A DNA stretch of 64,000 nt from Bacteroidales bacterium (GCA_014800525.1 JAAVFV010000030.1:1-64000), one strand, 5' to 3'; positions 19,493-28,373 are shown, numbered from the stretch's first letter. Numbers and translations: made by a program. The notes: generated by a model not told the origin, from the sequence alone.

Positions 19493-20446
19493 ATGAATGC
19501 TTCTGACAAAATTAAGGGCGCATTATATGGTTTAGCGCTCGGCGATGCCCTGGGAATCGGCACTGAATTTATGACCGTAGATGAAATCCATAACTATTAC
19601 CCCGATGGTCTGACTGATTTCACCCAGTTTATCCGCGATGCTCACCGGGCCACTTTCCAGAAAGGGTCCTGGTCTGCTAATACCGAGGTTGTGCTCCGTC
19701 TGATCGAGACTATTGCCAATCATAAGGATATCCGCCTTAAGGACGTGGCCCATACTTTACGTGAATGGTACCTCGAATCCCCCGAAGATGTCATGCCCGT
19801 TTATCGCGCAGTAATCGGGAATCCTCGCTGGGAAGATAATCCGATCACCGAATGTCATAGCACATGGCGCGAACGCAACATCACAGAGGCCACCAACGAA
19901 GCCATCCATCGCGCTCTGATAATAGCTGTGATTTCAGAGTCTGATACCGACATACACCGCTGGTGTCATCGTCTTGTCAGCCTCACACATGATGACATCC
20001 GCTGTATGGCCTCCACTGCCGTTATCGCAAAATGGCTCCATTCCGTGATTATCGAAGGAAAGGAAGCTTCTCGTGAGGATCTTGAGCAATTTTGCCGCCA
20101 GATCGACTCCCGTACCCTGATATATATCAAGGCTGCGGGCGACGGAGACCTCTCCAATCTTCACCTCGATGATGAAGACACCTACTGGTACACCCGGAAG
20201 AGCATGGCTTCCGCTCTATGGGCCATCTGGCATCTCGATTCCCCGGAGGCTATTCTTCGCGAAATTGTTCATGCAGGTGGGGATGCTAACACTAACGCCT
20301 CTCTGGCCGTGATGTGTGCCGGTGCCAAATATGGCTATGATGCCCTTCCTCCTCTTAAAGATAAGATTCTTAATCGCGATCGCCTCGACAAAGCGATCGA
20401 CCAACTTATTTCCATCCGTGGCTATGGAAAGAGCCATAATATGTAA
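19493..20446 (+). CDS. ADP-ribosylglycohydrolase (DraG-like) family protein, altered metal motifs
   Basis: GALYGLALGDALGIGTEF; GSWSANTEV where GxWTDDT is usual; HAGGDANTNASLAVMCAGAKYG where GGDTDTNA is usual. Confidence 0.85.
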   Translation: MNASDKIKGALYGLALGDALGIGTEFMTVDEIHNYYPDGLTDFTQFIRDAHRATFQKGSWSANTEVVLRLIETIANHKDIRLKDVAHTLREWYLESPEDVMPVYRAVIGNPRWEDNPITECHSTWRERNITEATNEAIHRALIIAVISESDTDIHRWCHRLVSLTHDDIRCMASTAVIAKWLHSVIIEGKEASREDLEQFCRQIDSRTLIYIKAAGDGDLSNLHLDDEDTYWYTRKSMASALWAIWHLDSPEAILREIVHAGGDANTNASLAVMCAGAKYGYDALPPLKDKILNRDRLDKAIDQLISIRGYGKSHNM

Positions 20447-20684
20447 GTAGTTACTAAAAATTAATGAACACATAAAACGCAGTTATTTTGGTGCAGATTT
20501 TGCCGCAGAAGGAAGGAGCATACTTTCGTATGCGACTGACTGATAAGGTAAAAGATGCCCCAATTGAAAATCGACGAGTTTCCTTTTTAAAGAAAACAAT
20601 GACGAGTCAAATAACAAGTTTTATGGTTCAAGATATTCCAACTACTTGAGATACATATATCGTTTAATTTTCAGTAACTACTTA
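20444..20684 (+). repeat. Element E3: TIR-bounded structured intergenic element (241 bp)
   Basis: TAAGTAGTTACTAAAAATTAA...TTAATTTTCAGTAACTACTTA (20/21); second IR CATAAAACgcagTTATTT / AAATAACaaGTTTTATG; hairpin GCATAC-TTTC-GTATGC at 20518-20533. Confidence 0.9.
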
Positions 20685-20688
20685 AGAT

Positions 20689-21567
20689 ATGAATCCATGG
20701 ATTGAAGCCCTTAGGCTTCGCACTCTTCCGGTGTCCGCAGCCGGCGTCCTCACAGGCGCCGGTTGTGCGGCCTATATCGGGGGCTTCCGCTGGCTCCCGT
20801 TCTGCCTCTGTCTCCTCTTTGCGCTCTTGGCTCAGATCGTATCCAATCTCGCCAATGAATACTTCGATTTTAAGAATGGACTCGACCGCAAAGGGCGCGA
20901 AGGGTTCCGACGTGGAGTCGCTGAAGGAGATATCTCAGCTTCCGCAATGTTACGCGCTGTGATCCTCACCCTCATCCTCGCCTGCATCGTCGGATGCTGT
21001 CTGATATTCTGGGGTGGATGGTGGTTGATGCTCATCGGGCTTGCTGTAGCCGTTTTCGCACTCGCATATTCCGCCGGCCCTTATCCCCTCTCTCACCATG
21101 GCCTCGGTGATATTGCCGTCCTTATATTCTTCGGAATCATTCCGGTGTGTCTTACATCATGGCTATCCTCCGGCTCAACCGACCTTCTATGGCAACTCAC
21201 ATTTCCTCTTTCCGTCGCCATCGGCCTGATGGGTGTAAATGTGCTCATCGTAAATAATTATCGCGACATTGACGAGGACCGGGCTGTGAATAAACGCACC
21301 ACTGCTGTAATTTTCGGACCCTCGGCAATCCGCACCCTTTATTTCATCAATGGCATCATAGCCATCGGCATTATTATCTGGGTCACTATCGGCCGGGCAT
21401 CCCTGATTTGGCAAGCCGGATCCCTTCTCTACGCCAATATTCATTTCATTCTTTGGACAAAGATAAAATATTCATTGGGCTCACAGCTCAATCCCATCCT
21501 CGGAAAGACCGCGATGCTCCTCTTCGGTGTCTCACTCTGGCTCCTCCTCCTTCTATCCCTCAATTGA
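20689..21567 (+). CDS. menA: 1,4-dihydroxy-2-naphthoate polyprenyltransferase
   Basis: UbiA-family: RTLPVSAAGVLTGAG, NLANEYFDFKNGLD, NNYRDIDEDRAVNKRT. Confidence 0.92.
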   Translation: MNPWIEALRLRTLPVSAAGVLTGAGCAAYIGGFRWLPFCLCLLFALLAQIVSNLANEYFDFKNGLDRKGREGFRRGVAEGDISASAMLRAVILTLILACIVGCCLIFWGGWWLMLIGLAVAVFALAYSAGPYPLSHHGLGDIAVLIFFGIIPVCLTSWLSSGSTDLLWQLTFPLSVAIGLMGVNVLIVNNYRDIDEDRAVNKRTTAVIFGPSAIRTLYFINGIIAIGIIIWVTIGRASLIWQAGSLLYANIHFILWTKIKYSLGSQLNPILGKTAMLLFGVSLWLLLLLSLN

Positions 21568-21610
21568 TCCTCCTCATCCTCTCTCCCTCTCCCCCTCTTC
21601 GCCTTCTCCC

Positions 21611-21719
21611 GTCGGCGCGAAGCCGTTTCCGCCCCGACTCTGTCGGTTCTCCCCGGTCCTCTCCCGCCCTCTTCCGTCGGCGCGAAGCCGTTTCCGTCCC
21701 GACTCTGTCGGTCCTCCCC
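21611..21719 (+). repeat. Two REP-like repeats, subfamily B (21611-21654, 21675-21719)
   Basis: GTCGGCGCGAAGCCGTTTCCG(C/T)CCCGACTCTGTCGGTTCTCCCC twice. Confidence 0.85.
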
Positions 21720-21785
21720 AAATTAGCCTCTCCCCAAATTAGCCTCTCCCAAGATCAGCCTTCAGGCCTTCCAAAAATTAAGAAT

Positions 21786-23387
21786 ATGCCAGCAGCAAAG
21801 AAACCATATAATCAGCCCATCCTTCAGGATACAAGCGGCAAAATGCAGCCCAATGACATCGAGCTCGAAGAAGTGGTGCTCGGCGCCCTTATGCTTGAGA
21901 AGGATGCATACATGAATGTCAGCGATATCCTGACTCCCGATGCATTCTATGATCCCAAGCATCAGAAAATATATGAGGCCATAAGCTCCCTTGGTTTCAA
22001 TCAGCGTCCAATCGATATGCGCACCGTCACCGAACAGCTTCGCCATAACGGAACTCTCGCCGAAATCGGTGGAGCGGTCCGCATCGCCGAACTCACCGGA
22101 AAGGTGTTCTCGGCCGCAAATGTCGAATTCCATGCCAAGATCATAGCCCAAAAATATCTCGCGCGCCGACTCATAACCTTCGCATCCAAAATAGAGACAG
22201 ATGCGTTCGATGAGACCAATGATGTCGACGATCTCCTCCAGGCTGCTGAAGGCCAGCTCTTCGAGATATCCCAGATGCACCTGAAGAGGGAGGTTACGCA
22301 GATTGACCCCGTCCTCAACCTCGCCCTCGAGCAAATCCAGGCCGCTGCCAATAGCCAGACCGGTCTCTCAGGCCTTCGCACAGGTTATACCGACCTCGAC
22401 CGCATGACCTCCGGTTGGCAGCCTTCCGATCTCATCATCATCGCCGCGCGTCCGGCCATGGGTAAGACCGCTTTCGTGCTATCCATGGCCAAGAATATGG
22501 CAATTGATTACAACACCCCCATCGCTATCTTCACACTTGAGATGGCTAACGTTCAGCTTGTGAAACGTCTTATCTCCAATGTAGCCGATCTTAATGGTGA
22601 GCAAATCAAGAGCGGTAAACTTACACCCGATGAGGAAGACCGCCTCAATTCACGTCTTAGAAGCGTCTACGGCGCTCCTCTATATCTCGATGAGACTCCC
22701 GGTCTCTCCATCACCGAACTGCGCACCAAAGCACGTCGCCTTGTGCGTGAACGTGGTGTAAAGATGATTATGATCGATTACCTTCAGCTTATGACCGCCT
22801 CCGGTATGAAACTCGGTTCACGTGAGCAGGAGGTCTCCACAATCTCACGCTCGCTCAAAGGTCTGGCCAAGGAACTCAACATTCCCATCATCGCCCTCTC
22901 ACAGCTTAACCGAAGCACTGAAACACGCGAGGATAAGCGCCCCGTCCTATCCGACCTCCGCGAATCAGGAGCAATCGAGCAGGATGCGGATATAGTCTGC
23001 TTTATACATCGCCCCGAATATTATACTAAGAGCACCGAAGATGCCCAGGGGAACGATATCCGTGGATTGGCCGAACTAATCGTGGCCAAACATCGTAGCG
23101 GTGCCGTGGGAGACGTCAAGCTACGCTTCGTATCTAAATTCGCCCGATTCGAAAACTGGGATGAGGGCTTTAACAGCGTTCAGAGTGTGGTCTCTCTCGG
23201 AGATACGATGAGAGTGCAGAGTCCAAGCAATTCAAATGGAGGGAATTTCAGCCAGCCCTCCGATTCAGCCGATATGAATGGAGCCTTATCATTCAGAGAA
23301 TCTGTGCAAGGTATGGGTCTGCATGATCCATTCGGCAGCGATATCGATCTCAGCCCCGGCCCCAATGAACTTCAGGTTCCCTTCTAA
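21786..23387 (+). CDS. dnaB: Replicative DNA helicase
   Basis: LEEVVLGALMLEKDAY, IIIAARPAMGKTAF, MIMIDYLQLM, ALSQLNRSTE; start set at 21786 because the upstream part of ORF 21408 overlaps menA and translates the repeats. Confidence 0.95.
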   Translation: MPAAKKPYNQPILQDTSGKMQPNDIELEEVVLGALMLEKDAYMNVSDILTPDAFYDPKHQKIYEAISSLGFNQRPIDMRTVTEQLRHNGTLAEIGGAVRIAELTGKVFSAANVEFHAKIIAQKYLARRLITFASKIETDAFDETNDVDDLLQAAEGQLFEISQMHLKREVTQIDPVLNLALEQIQAAANSQTGLSGLRTGYTDLDRMTSGWQPSDLIIIAARPAMGKTAFVLSMAKNMAIDYNTPIAIFTLEMANVQLVKRLISNVADLNGEQIKSGKLTPDEEDRLNSRLRSVYGAPLYLDETPGLSITELRTKARRLVRERGVKMIMIDYLQLMTASGMKLGSREQEVSTISRSLKGLAKELNIPIIALSQLNRSTETREDKRPVLSDLRESGAIEQDADIVCFIHRPEYYTKSTEDAQGNDIRGLAELIVAKHRSGAVGDVKLRFVSKFARFENWDEGFNSVQSVVSLGDTMRVQSPSNSNGGNFSQPSDSADMNGALSFRESVQGMGLHDPFGSDIDLSPGPNELQVPF

Positions 23388-23550
23388 AGATATTCCGATG
23401 ACCTAAAGATATTCCGATGGCGGAAAACCTTTCTTAACTCCATCGCGTTATATAATCAAAGACTATCAGACAACCTTTGACTATTCGGCCGCGATTCTTA
23501 GAGTCCGATACGTCAAGAAAATTCCAGATAAACTATAAAGACGCAGAATT

Positions 23551-23784
23551 ATGGATAACAAAGAAAAACATGTAAGAGAGAACGAACCGCATCGCGATGA
23601 CGCTTATCTCGACCAGATTGCTAATGGCCTTAAGGCTAATGGTAAGAAGAAAAAAAACCAAGGCATTTTCCGCTCTAACCGTATCTGGCTATGGCTCGGA
23701 GTGATTATCCTTATCTTTATCCTCTTCTGGTGGATTTTCAGCATCGGCACAGCTGAGGATATCGTCGGAACTGCCAACGGTTAA
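23551..23784 (+). CDS. Small single-TM hypothetical protein
   Basis: 77 aa, one strong TM segment IWLWLGVIILIFILFWWIF. Confidence 0.55.
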   Translation: MDNKEKHVRENEPHRDDAYLDQIANGLKANGKKKKNQGIFRSNRIWLWLGVIILIFILFWWIFSIGTAEDIVGTANG

Positions 23785-23947
23785 TCCTATCTCAGGATTA
23801 TTCTCTGAATTTTCGCGCTGAATAATGAACCATTATTAATATTGGCGCGTTTCCTAATTAAAACATCCACTGCATAGCAGTAAAGATACTCCCGGCTATT
23901 CAAAGTCCTTATAAAGGGTTATTTACTTAGCAATTTAATACCGGGAT

Positions 23948-23992
23948 AAAAGCCGCTGATGAGAGCACTCTTCAGCGGCTTTACTTTTATAT
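23948..23992 (+). terminator. Intrinsic terminator
   Basis: AAAGCCGCTGA-tgagagcactct-TCAGCGGCTTT followed by a T-rich run. Confidence 0.8.
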
Positions 23993-24040
23993 CTTCAAAA
24001 TATCCGAAAATCGGAATCGTGGATTTTATATTCACCCCAA

Positions 24041-24793
24041 TTACATCCGGCCTGAATCGCAATAGGAATAATAGCCCGAGGAGGTCACAATCAAATGATC
24101 AAGCATCCGGAGATCCATCGTTTTAGAAGCCTCGCGAAGTCGGCGCGTAATATTATCATCTTCATGACTTGGAATAAGAGTCCCCGAAGGATGATTATGA
24201 CACATCACCAACCCTTGGGCCGAAATCAATAACGCCTCCTTTAGAATTCCCTTAAGATCAAACACCGATGCCACCGCACTCCCCGAACTGATCCGCTTCA
24301 TCGACATCACGTCGTTCTTTCTCCCCAGATACAAAACCCATATCTCCTCATGCCCTAGATTCCCGATTTGCGGTCGCATCAATTCATATATCGTGCGGGA
24401 GTCTTTTATGATTATCTTCTCCCCTAAACTCTCACGGTTATACCTCCTCATGATCTCCATCACGGCCATCACCTGCAATGCCTTTACCGGCCCCATCCCC
24501 GGCAGCTGGGTAAGCTCATTGAGGGTCCGGCGCTCAAGCTGAAAAAGCGAATTCCCATTCTCCTCCATCATCATCCGGCAAATCTGTGTGATCGGCATTC
24601 CCCTCAATCCCGCACGCAATATCAGCGCCCACAAATCCGGTGTCGACAAGGTGCCGATTCCATATTTAATCGCCCTTTCGCGGGGCTGATCATCTTCATG
24701 CCATTCCTTTACCGTAAGCGCAGGCGTATTTCCAATGCGGCCGTTATATTCGCCGGCATCCTCCATCAAGCCCTCTTCTTTCTCCTCTGCCAT
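24041..24793 (-). CDS. radC: RadC/JAB-domain DNA repair protein
   Basis: HhH LPGMGPVKALQ; JAB motif CHNHPSGTLIPSHED. Confidence 0.93.
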   Translation of the reverse strand: MAEEKEEGLMEDAGEYNGRIGNTPALTVKEWHEDDQPRERAIKYGIGTLSTPDLWALILRAGLRGMPITQICRMMMEENGNSLFQLERRTLNELTQLPGMGPVKALQVMAVMEIMRRYNRESLGEKIIIKDSRTIYELMRPQIGNLGHEEIWVLYLGRKNDVMSMKRISSGSAVASVFDLKGILKEALLISAQGLVMCHNHPSGTLIPSHEDDNITRRLREASKTMDLRMLDHLIVTSSGYYSYCDSGRM

Positions 24794-25794
24794 TATAATC
24801 CCTCATTTTTACCTTTCCGAATCTCCTTCTCCTTTGCCTCGTCACGTCCCTTTCCTAATAAAATCTTACTTACATAGGCTTTAAGGAATCCTGTGCCATA
24901 ACCCGTAAGCTGTACCACTCCGGCCACCACCCCACGCGTAGCAATATCAACGCTCCTGGTTGAGAGCAGTCCCCCGATCCATAACGCAAGCAGATAGACT
25001 GCAAGAAGAATCCATAGCCAATGCACCCATATCGAACCGATCAGTAAACCGACAGCTCCGACCGTGAACACCGCCGGAAGCCAATGCACCAGCTTCATCG
25101 ATCCGGGATAAAGCAATTCAAGCGTGATACGCGATTGACCGAACACATGCACCTGCTTCCAGAATTTCTTGAAATCCACCCTCCGCTTATGATACACCTT
25201 CACCTCCGGATAGAGAGTCAATCGGAATCCGTTGTTGCGAATCCGCATACTCATATCGATATCCTCACTGAACATCTCACGAAATCCTCCGGTCTTCTCA
25301 TATACCTCCCGCGAAAAACCCATATTGAAAGTGCGGGGTGTGAATTTCTCCATCGATACTTTACCGCCTCTTATTCCCCCTGTGGTAAGAAAAGAGGTCA
25401 TCGAATAATTAATCGCCTTCTGTGTATTGCTAAACGATTCATGAGCCGCATCCGGCCCTCCGAAACAATCTGAATAATCCCTTTGCAAGGATGTACGCAA
25501 CGATTCGATGTAATCCGATGGAAGAATACAATCTGAATCCACAAAGATGAAATAATCGCCCTCAGCCCGCTCAAGACCATAATTCCGGGCAATGCTCCGG
25601 CCCTCGTTACTCTTGGTGTAATATTTAAGATCCAATACTCCGGCATCATAATTTTCAGGAATACACGGAATTGTGGAGCCATCCTCCACCAAGATGATTT
25701 CAAACCCCTTATCGGTCTGTGTCTTCAGACTGGCCAAAAGATCAGCCACTTCCTCAGGGCGGTTATATACCGGAACTATTATCGAAAACTTCAT
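24793..25794 (-). CDS. Family 2 glycosyltransferase
   Basis: FSIIVPVYNRPEEVADLLASL, YFIFVDSDCILP, GFSREVYEKTGGFRE; C-terminal TM segments. Confidence 0.9.
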   Translation of the reverse strand: MKFSIIVPVYNRPEEVADLLASLKTQTDKGFEIILVEDGSTIPCIPENYDAGVLDLKYYTKSNEGRSIARNYGLERAEGDYFIFVDSDCILPSDYIESLRTSLQRDYSDCFGGPDAAHESFSNTQKAINYSMTSFLTTGGIRGGKVSMEKFTPRTFNMGFSREVYEKTGGFREMFSEDIDMSMRIRNNGFRLTLYPEVKVYHKRRVDFKKFWKQVHVFGQSRITLELLYPGSMKLVHWLPAVFTVGAVGLLIGSIWVHWLWILLAVYLLALWIGGLLSTRSVDIATRGVVAGVVQLTGYGTGFLKAYVSKILLGKGRDEAKEKEIRKGKNEGL

Positions 25795-25829
25795 CCTTGT
25801 ATAGAATACTGAATCCTTGTAAAAATTAA

Positions 25830-25878
25830 GAAGGTGTCTCCGAACCCGGAAACAATTTCCGGACTCTGAAACACCTTC
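25830..25878 (-). terminator. Hairpin terminator downstream of efp
   Basis: GAAGGTGT...CCGGAAAcaaTTTCCGG...ACACCTTC. Confidence 0.65.
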
Positions 25879-25908
25879 AACTAATTATCTTTCTATCTCC
25901 GCGGAGAA

Positions 25909-26475
25909 TTATGCCTTAACACGGCCTACATAGCTTCCATCGCGGGTATCAACCTCAATAAGCTCACCCTCGTTGATGAAGAGAGGCACCTTTACAGTTG
26001 CGCCGGTCTCTACAGTAGCGGGCTTCAATGTGTTGGTAGCGGTATCACCCTTCAGACCCGGCTCAGTATATGTGATCTTAAGTGTGGTCTTGACGGGCAT
26101 CTCGGCGTAGAGCACAGTATTGGTGGATGCATCAGAAACCACCTCCACAGTGTCGCCCTCCTTCATGTAGGCAGCACCTGTCACCACCTCCTTGTTGATA
26201 GGAATCTGCTCGAAAGTCTCGTTATTCATGAAGATATCGTCCTCACCATCAGAATAGAGATACTGATACGGGCGACGCTCCACGCGTACATCCTCAAGCT
26301 TCTCACCGATGTTGAAGCGGCGCTCGATCACGCGGCCATCAACCACATCCTTAAGCTTGGTACGCATGAATGTGTTACCTTTTCCGGGCTTTACGTGGAG
26401 GAACTCCACGCAGAAATATAAACGGCCGTCCAGACGGATGCAGGTGCCGTTCTTAATGTCTTGAGCGTTCATCAT
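25909..26475 (-). CDS. efp: Elongation factor P
   Basis: [44 protein letters not shown]. Confidence 0.95.
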   Translation of the reverse strand: MMNAQDIKNGTCIRLDGRLYFCVEFLHVKPGKGNTFMRTKLKDVVDGRVIERRFNIGEKLEDVRVERRPYQYLYSDGEDDIFMNNETFEQIPINKEVVTGAAYMKEGDTVEVVSDASTNTVLYAEMPVKTTLKITYTEPGLKGDTATNTLKPATVETGATVKVPLFINEGELIEVDTRDGSYVGRVKA

Positions 26476-26605
26476 AACGTTTAAACGTATATATGGTGTT
26501 AATTTTTTCTATATGGTGATATTCTAATGATATTCTAAGCTTTCCCTTCTCATCTCCGGCAATCCTACCCGACAGCCTGGGATACAGGGCTACACTTAGC
26601 CTCTG

Positions 26606-26637
26606 CAAAATTACTAAAAAAAATTTACACTAAGAAA
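26606..26637 (-). promoter_or_regulatory. Candidate Bacteroidetes-type promoter for efp
   Basis: Reverse strand TTTC-N20-TAATTTTG (consensus TTTG-N19-21-TAnnTTTG). Confidence 0.5.
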
Positions 26638-26638
26638 A

Positions 26639-26670
26639 TTTGCCAATTCAAAAATGAATGATTAATTTTG
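26639..26670 (+). promoter_or_regulatory. Bacteroidetes-type promoter for rpmH
   Basis: TTTG-N20-TAATTTTG. Confidence 0.7.
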
Positions 26671-26737
26671 CAGTCCGAATGCCGACCTATAGCCATACAG
26701 CGGCATTGTTGTTGTATACAATAATAAATATAATAAA

Positions 26738-26893
26738 ATGAAAAGAACTTTTCAACCTTCCAATCGCAGAAGAGTCAACAAGCACGGCTTCCGCGAGAGA
26801 ATGGCCACAAAAGACGGCCGTAAAGTCCTCTCCCGCCGCCGCGCTAAAGGTCGCGCTTCGTTAACCGTTTCCGACCACATCGCTGGTAAGTAA
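26738..26893 (+). CDS. rpmH: 50S ribosomal protein L34
   Basis: [51 protein letters not shown], 51 aa; below the ORF track length cutoff. Confidence 0.97.
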   Translation: MKRTFQPSNRRRVNKHGFRERMATKDGRKVLSRRRAKGRASLTVSDHIAGK

Positions 26894-26930
26894 TCCGACG
26901 ACCGACGATTCGCTTTGACTCAATCATACT

Positions 26931-26950
26931 ACCCCGCCCTCCGGCGGGGT
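26931..26950 (+). terminator. Intrinsic terminator of rpmH
   Basis: ACCCCGCC-CTCC-GGCGGGGT followed by ATTTGTTTTT. Confidence 0.9.
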
Positions 26951-26996
26951 ATTTGTTTTTATCCCAGCCTTTATTCGCTCTCCCTGCTCTAATTCC

Positions 26997-27230
26997 TCAG
27001 CGCGAAGCTCGTTCTGTGCAAGCCCCGAAGGGGATTGAAGCAGCCATTGCTCCCGTCAGCGCGAAGCTCGTTCTGTGCAAGCCCCGAAGGGGATTGAAGC
27101 AGCAAAGTCCCCGTCAGCGCGAAGCTCGTTCTGTGCAAGCCCTGAAAGGGATTGAAGCAGCCATTGCTCCCGTCAGCGCGAAGCTCGTTCTGTGCAAGCC
27201 CCGAAGGGGATTGAAGCAGCTAATGCCTCC
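26997..27230 (+). repeat. Four-copy tandem array of REP-like subfamily A (58-59 bp period)
   Basis: TCAGCGCGAAGCTCGTTCTGTGCAAGCC(CC/CT)GAA(G/A)GGGATTGAAGCAG four times, with 11-12 bp linkers. Confidence 0.92.
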
Positions 27231-27234
27231 TCAG

Positions 27235-28362
27235 CTATGCCTCCCTCAGCATCTTGCAGAGCAAGATCCTATAGACATGCCGGTCTAACTCCGCCTCATC
27301 AAGTTCCCCGGCCCTTACCGCCGCGACTATCGCCTCAAGCTCCTTCCGGGTATTGACCGGAGCCAACACCACATCCGTCCCCGCCTTCAGAGCCTCCACA
27401 GCCCCACTCCGCTCAGAGCCCTCCATCCCCATGGCATCCGTAAGCACAAGTCCCTCAAAGCCAAGATCTCCCCGCAACAGATCGCGTATCACAGGCGCCG
27501 ACACAGCCGCAGGTCGCAACTCCGGATCCACAGCCGCAACCCCCAGATGACCCACCATCACTGCCGTTAGCCCCTCAGCAATATACCTCCGGAATGGATA
27601 CAGATCTATAGAATCCAGTTCATGCAGATTCCGATAGATCACAGGCTTCCCCCTATGGCTATCTCCCACAGCCGCCCCATGGCCCGGGAAATGCTTCGCC
27701 ACGCTTATCACCCCCTGACTCTCCAATCCCTTCGCATACGCAATCGCCAGATCGGATACCCTCTCCGGATTATCCCCATAGGAACGCTTCCCCATATAGC
27801 TGTCGCGCGTCGCTACGTCCACCACCGGCCCCAACACCATATCAATTCCCAACTCCCGACATTGTGCCCCCACCGTGGCACCATTGCCAAACATCCCCTC
27901 TTCCGTGGCCTCGGCCCCTAATTCAGAATTAAAAGGATAACGCGGAGCATCCTTCAGCCGCATTCCCAACCCCCATTCAGCATCTATGGCCACAAACGGA
28001 CGCACACGCGACAATAACCGCAGAGAATCCGATATCTGCTTGGCTGAAGCCGTATCCCCCTTCAGCAACATTATACCCCCGATTCCCTCCCGCGCATATT
28101 GACCCACAGCACGTAATGTGAAGAAATCATCCGAAGCATACAACGCCGGTATCAGCACCTGAGCCGCCTTCTCCTCCAATGTCATGGTCTTTAGAATGGA
28201 ATCTGCCATAGCAGCTGCATTCGGAGTGAAATCCGCTTCAGGAATTGTATCAGCAGGCACCTCCTTCGCCACCGCCTTTCCCTCTGATCCGCGCATGCCG
28301 CATCCTTCCGTCAATAACATCAACGGGACCATCAAAAAAATCAGAAAGCCAATTCCTCTCAT
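27235..28362 (-). CDS. Glycoside hydrolase family 3 (NagZ-like beta-N-acetylhexosaminidase), lipoprotein
   Basis: KHFPGHGAAVGDSHRGKP, VLTDAMGMEG, LLTEGCGMRG lipobox-like N-terminus. Confidence 0.88.
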   Translation of the reverse strand: MRGIGFLIFLMVPLMLLTEGCGMRGSEGKAVAKEVPADTIPEADFTPNAAAMADSILKTMTLEEKAAQVLIPALYASDDFFTLRAVGQYAREGIGGIMLLKGDTASAKQISDSLRLLSRVRPFVAIDAEWGLGMRLKDAPRYPFNSELGAEATEEGMFGNGATVGAQCRELGIDMVLGPVVDVATRDSYMGKRSYGDNPERVSDLAIAYAKGLESQGVISVAKHFPGHGAAVGDSHRGKPVIYRNLHELDSIDLYPFRRYIAEGLTAVMVGHLGVAAVDPELRPAAVSAPVIRDLLRGDLGFEGLVLTDAMGMEGSERSGAVEALKAGTDVVLAPVNTRKELEAIVAAVRAGELDEAELDRHVYRILLCKMLREA

Positions 28363-28373
28363 CTCTCAAACAT

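Noticed and set aside
21408-21785. N-terminal extension of the dnaB ORF
   Set aside because: It overlaps the menA 3' end and translates two REP-like B copies; canonical DnaB starts at MPAAKKPYNQ (21786).
26997-27230. Possible CRISPR array
   Set aside because: Linkers are only 11-12 bp and similar to each other, repeats have a mini-hairpin head-tail structure, dispersed single copies exist, and no cas genes are visible.
26953-27288. ORF encoding a repetitive peptide (REARSVQAPKGIEAA / SAKLVLCKPRRGLKQ)
   Set aside because: It translates the non-coding REP-like array; the 58-59 bp period shifts frame between units, so no consistent protein repeat is preserved.
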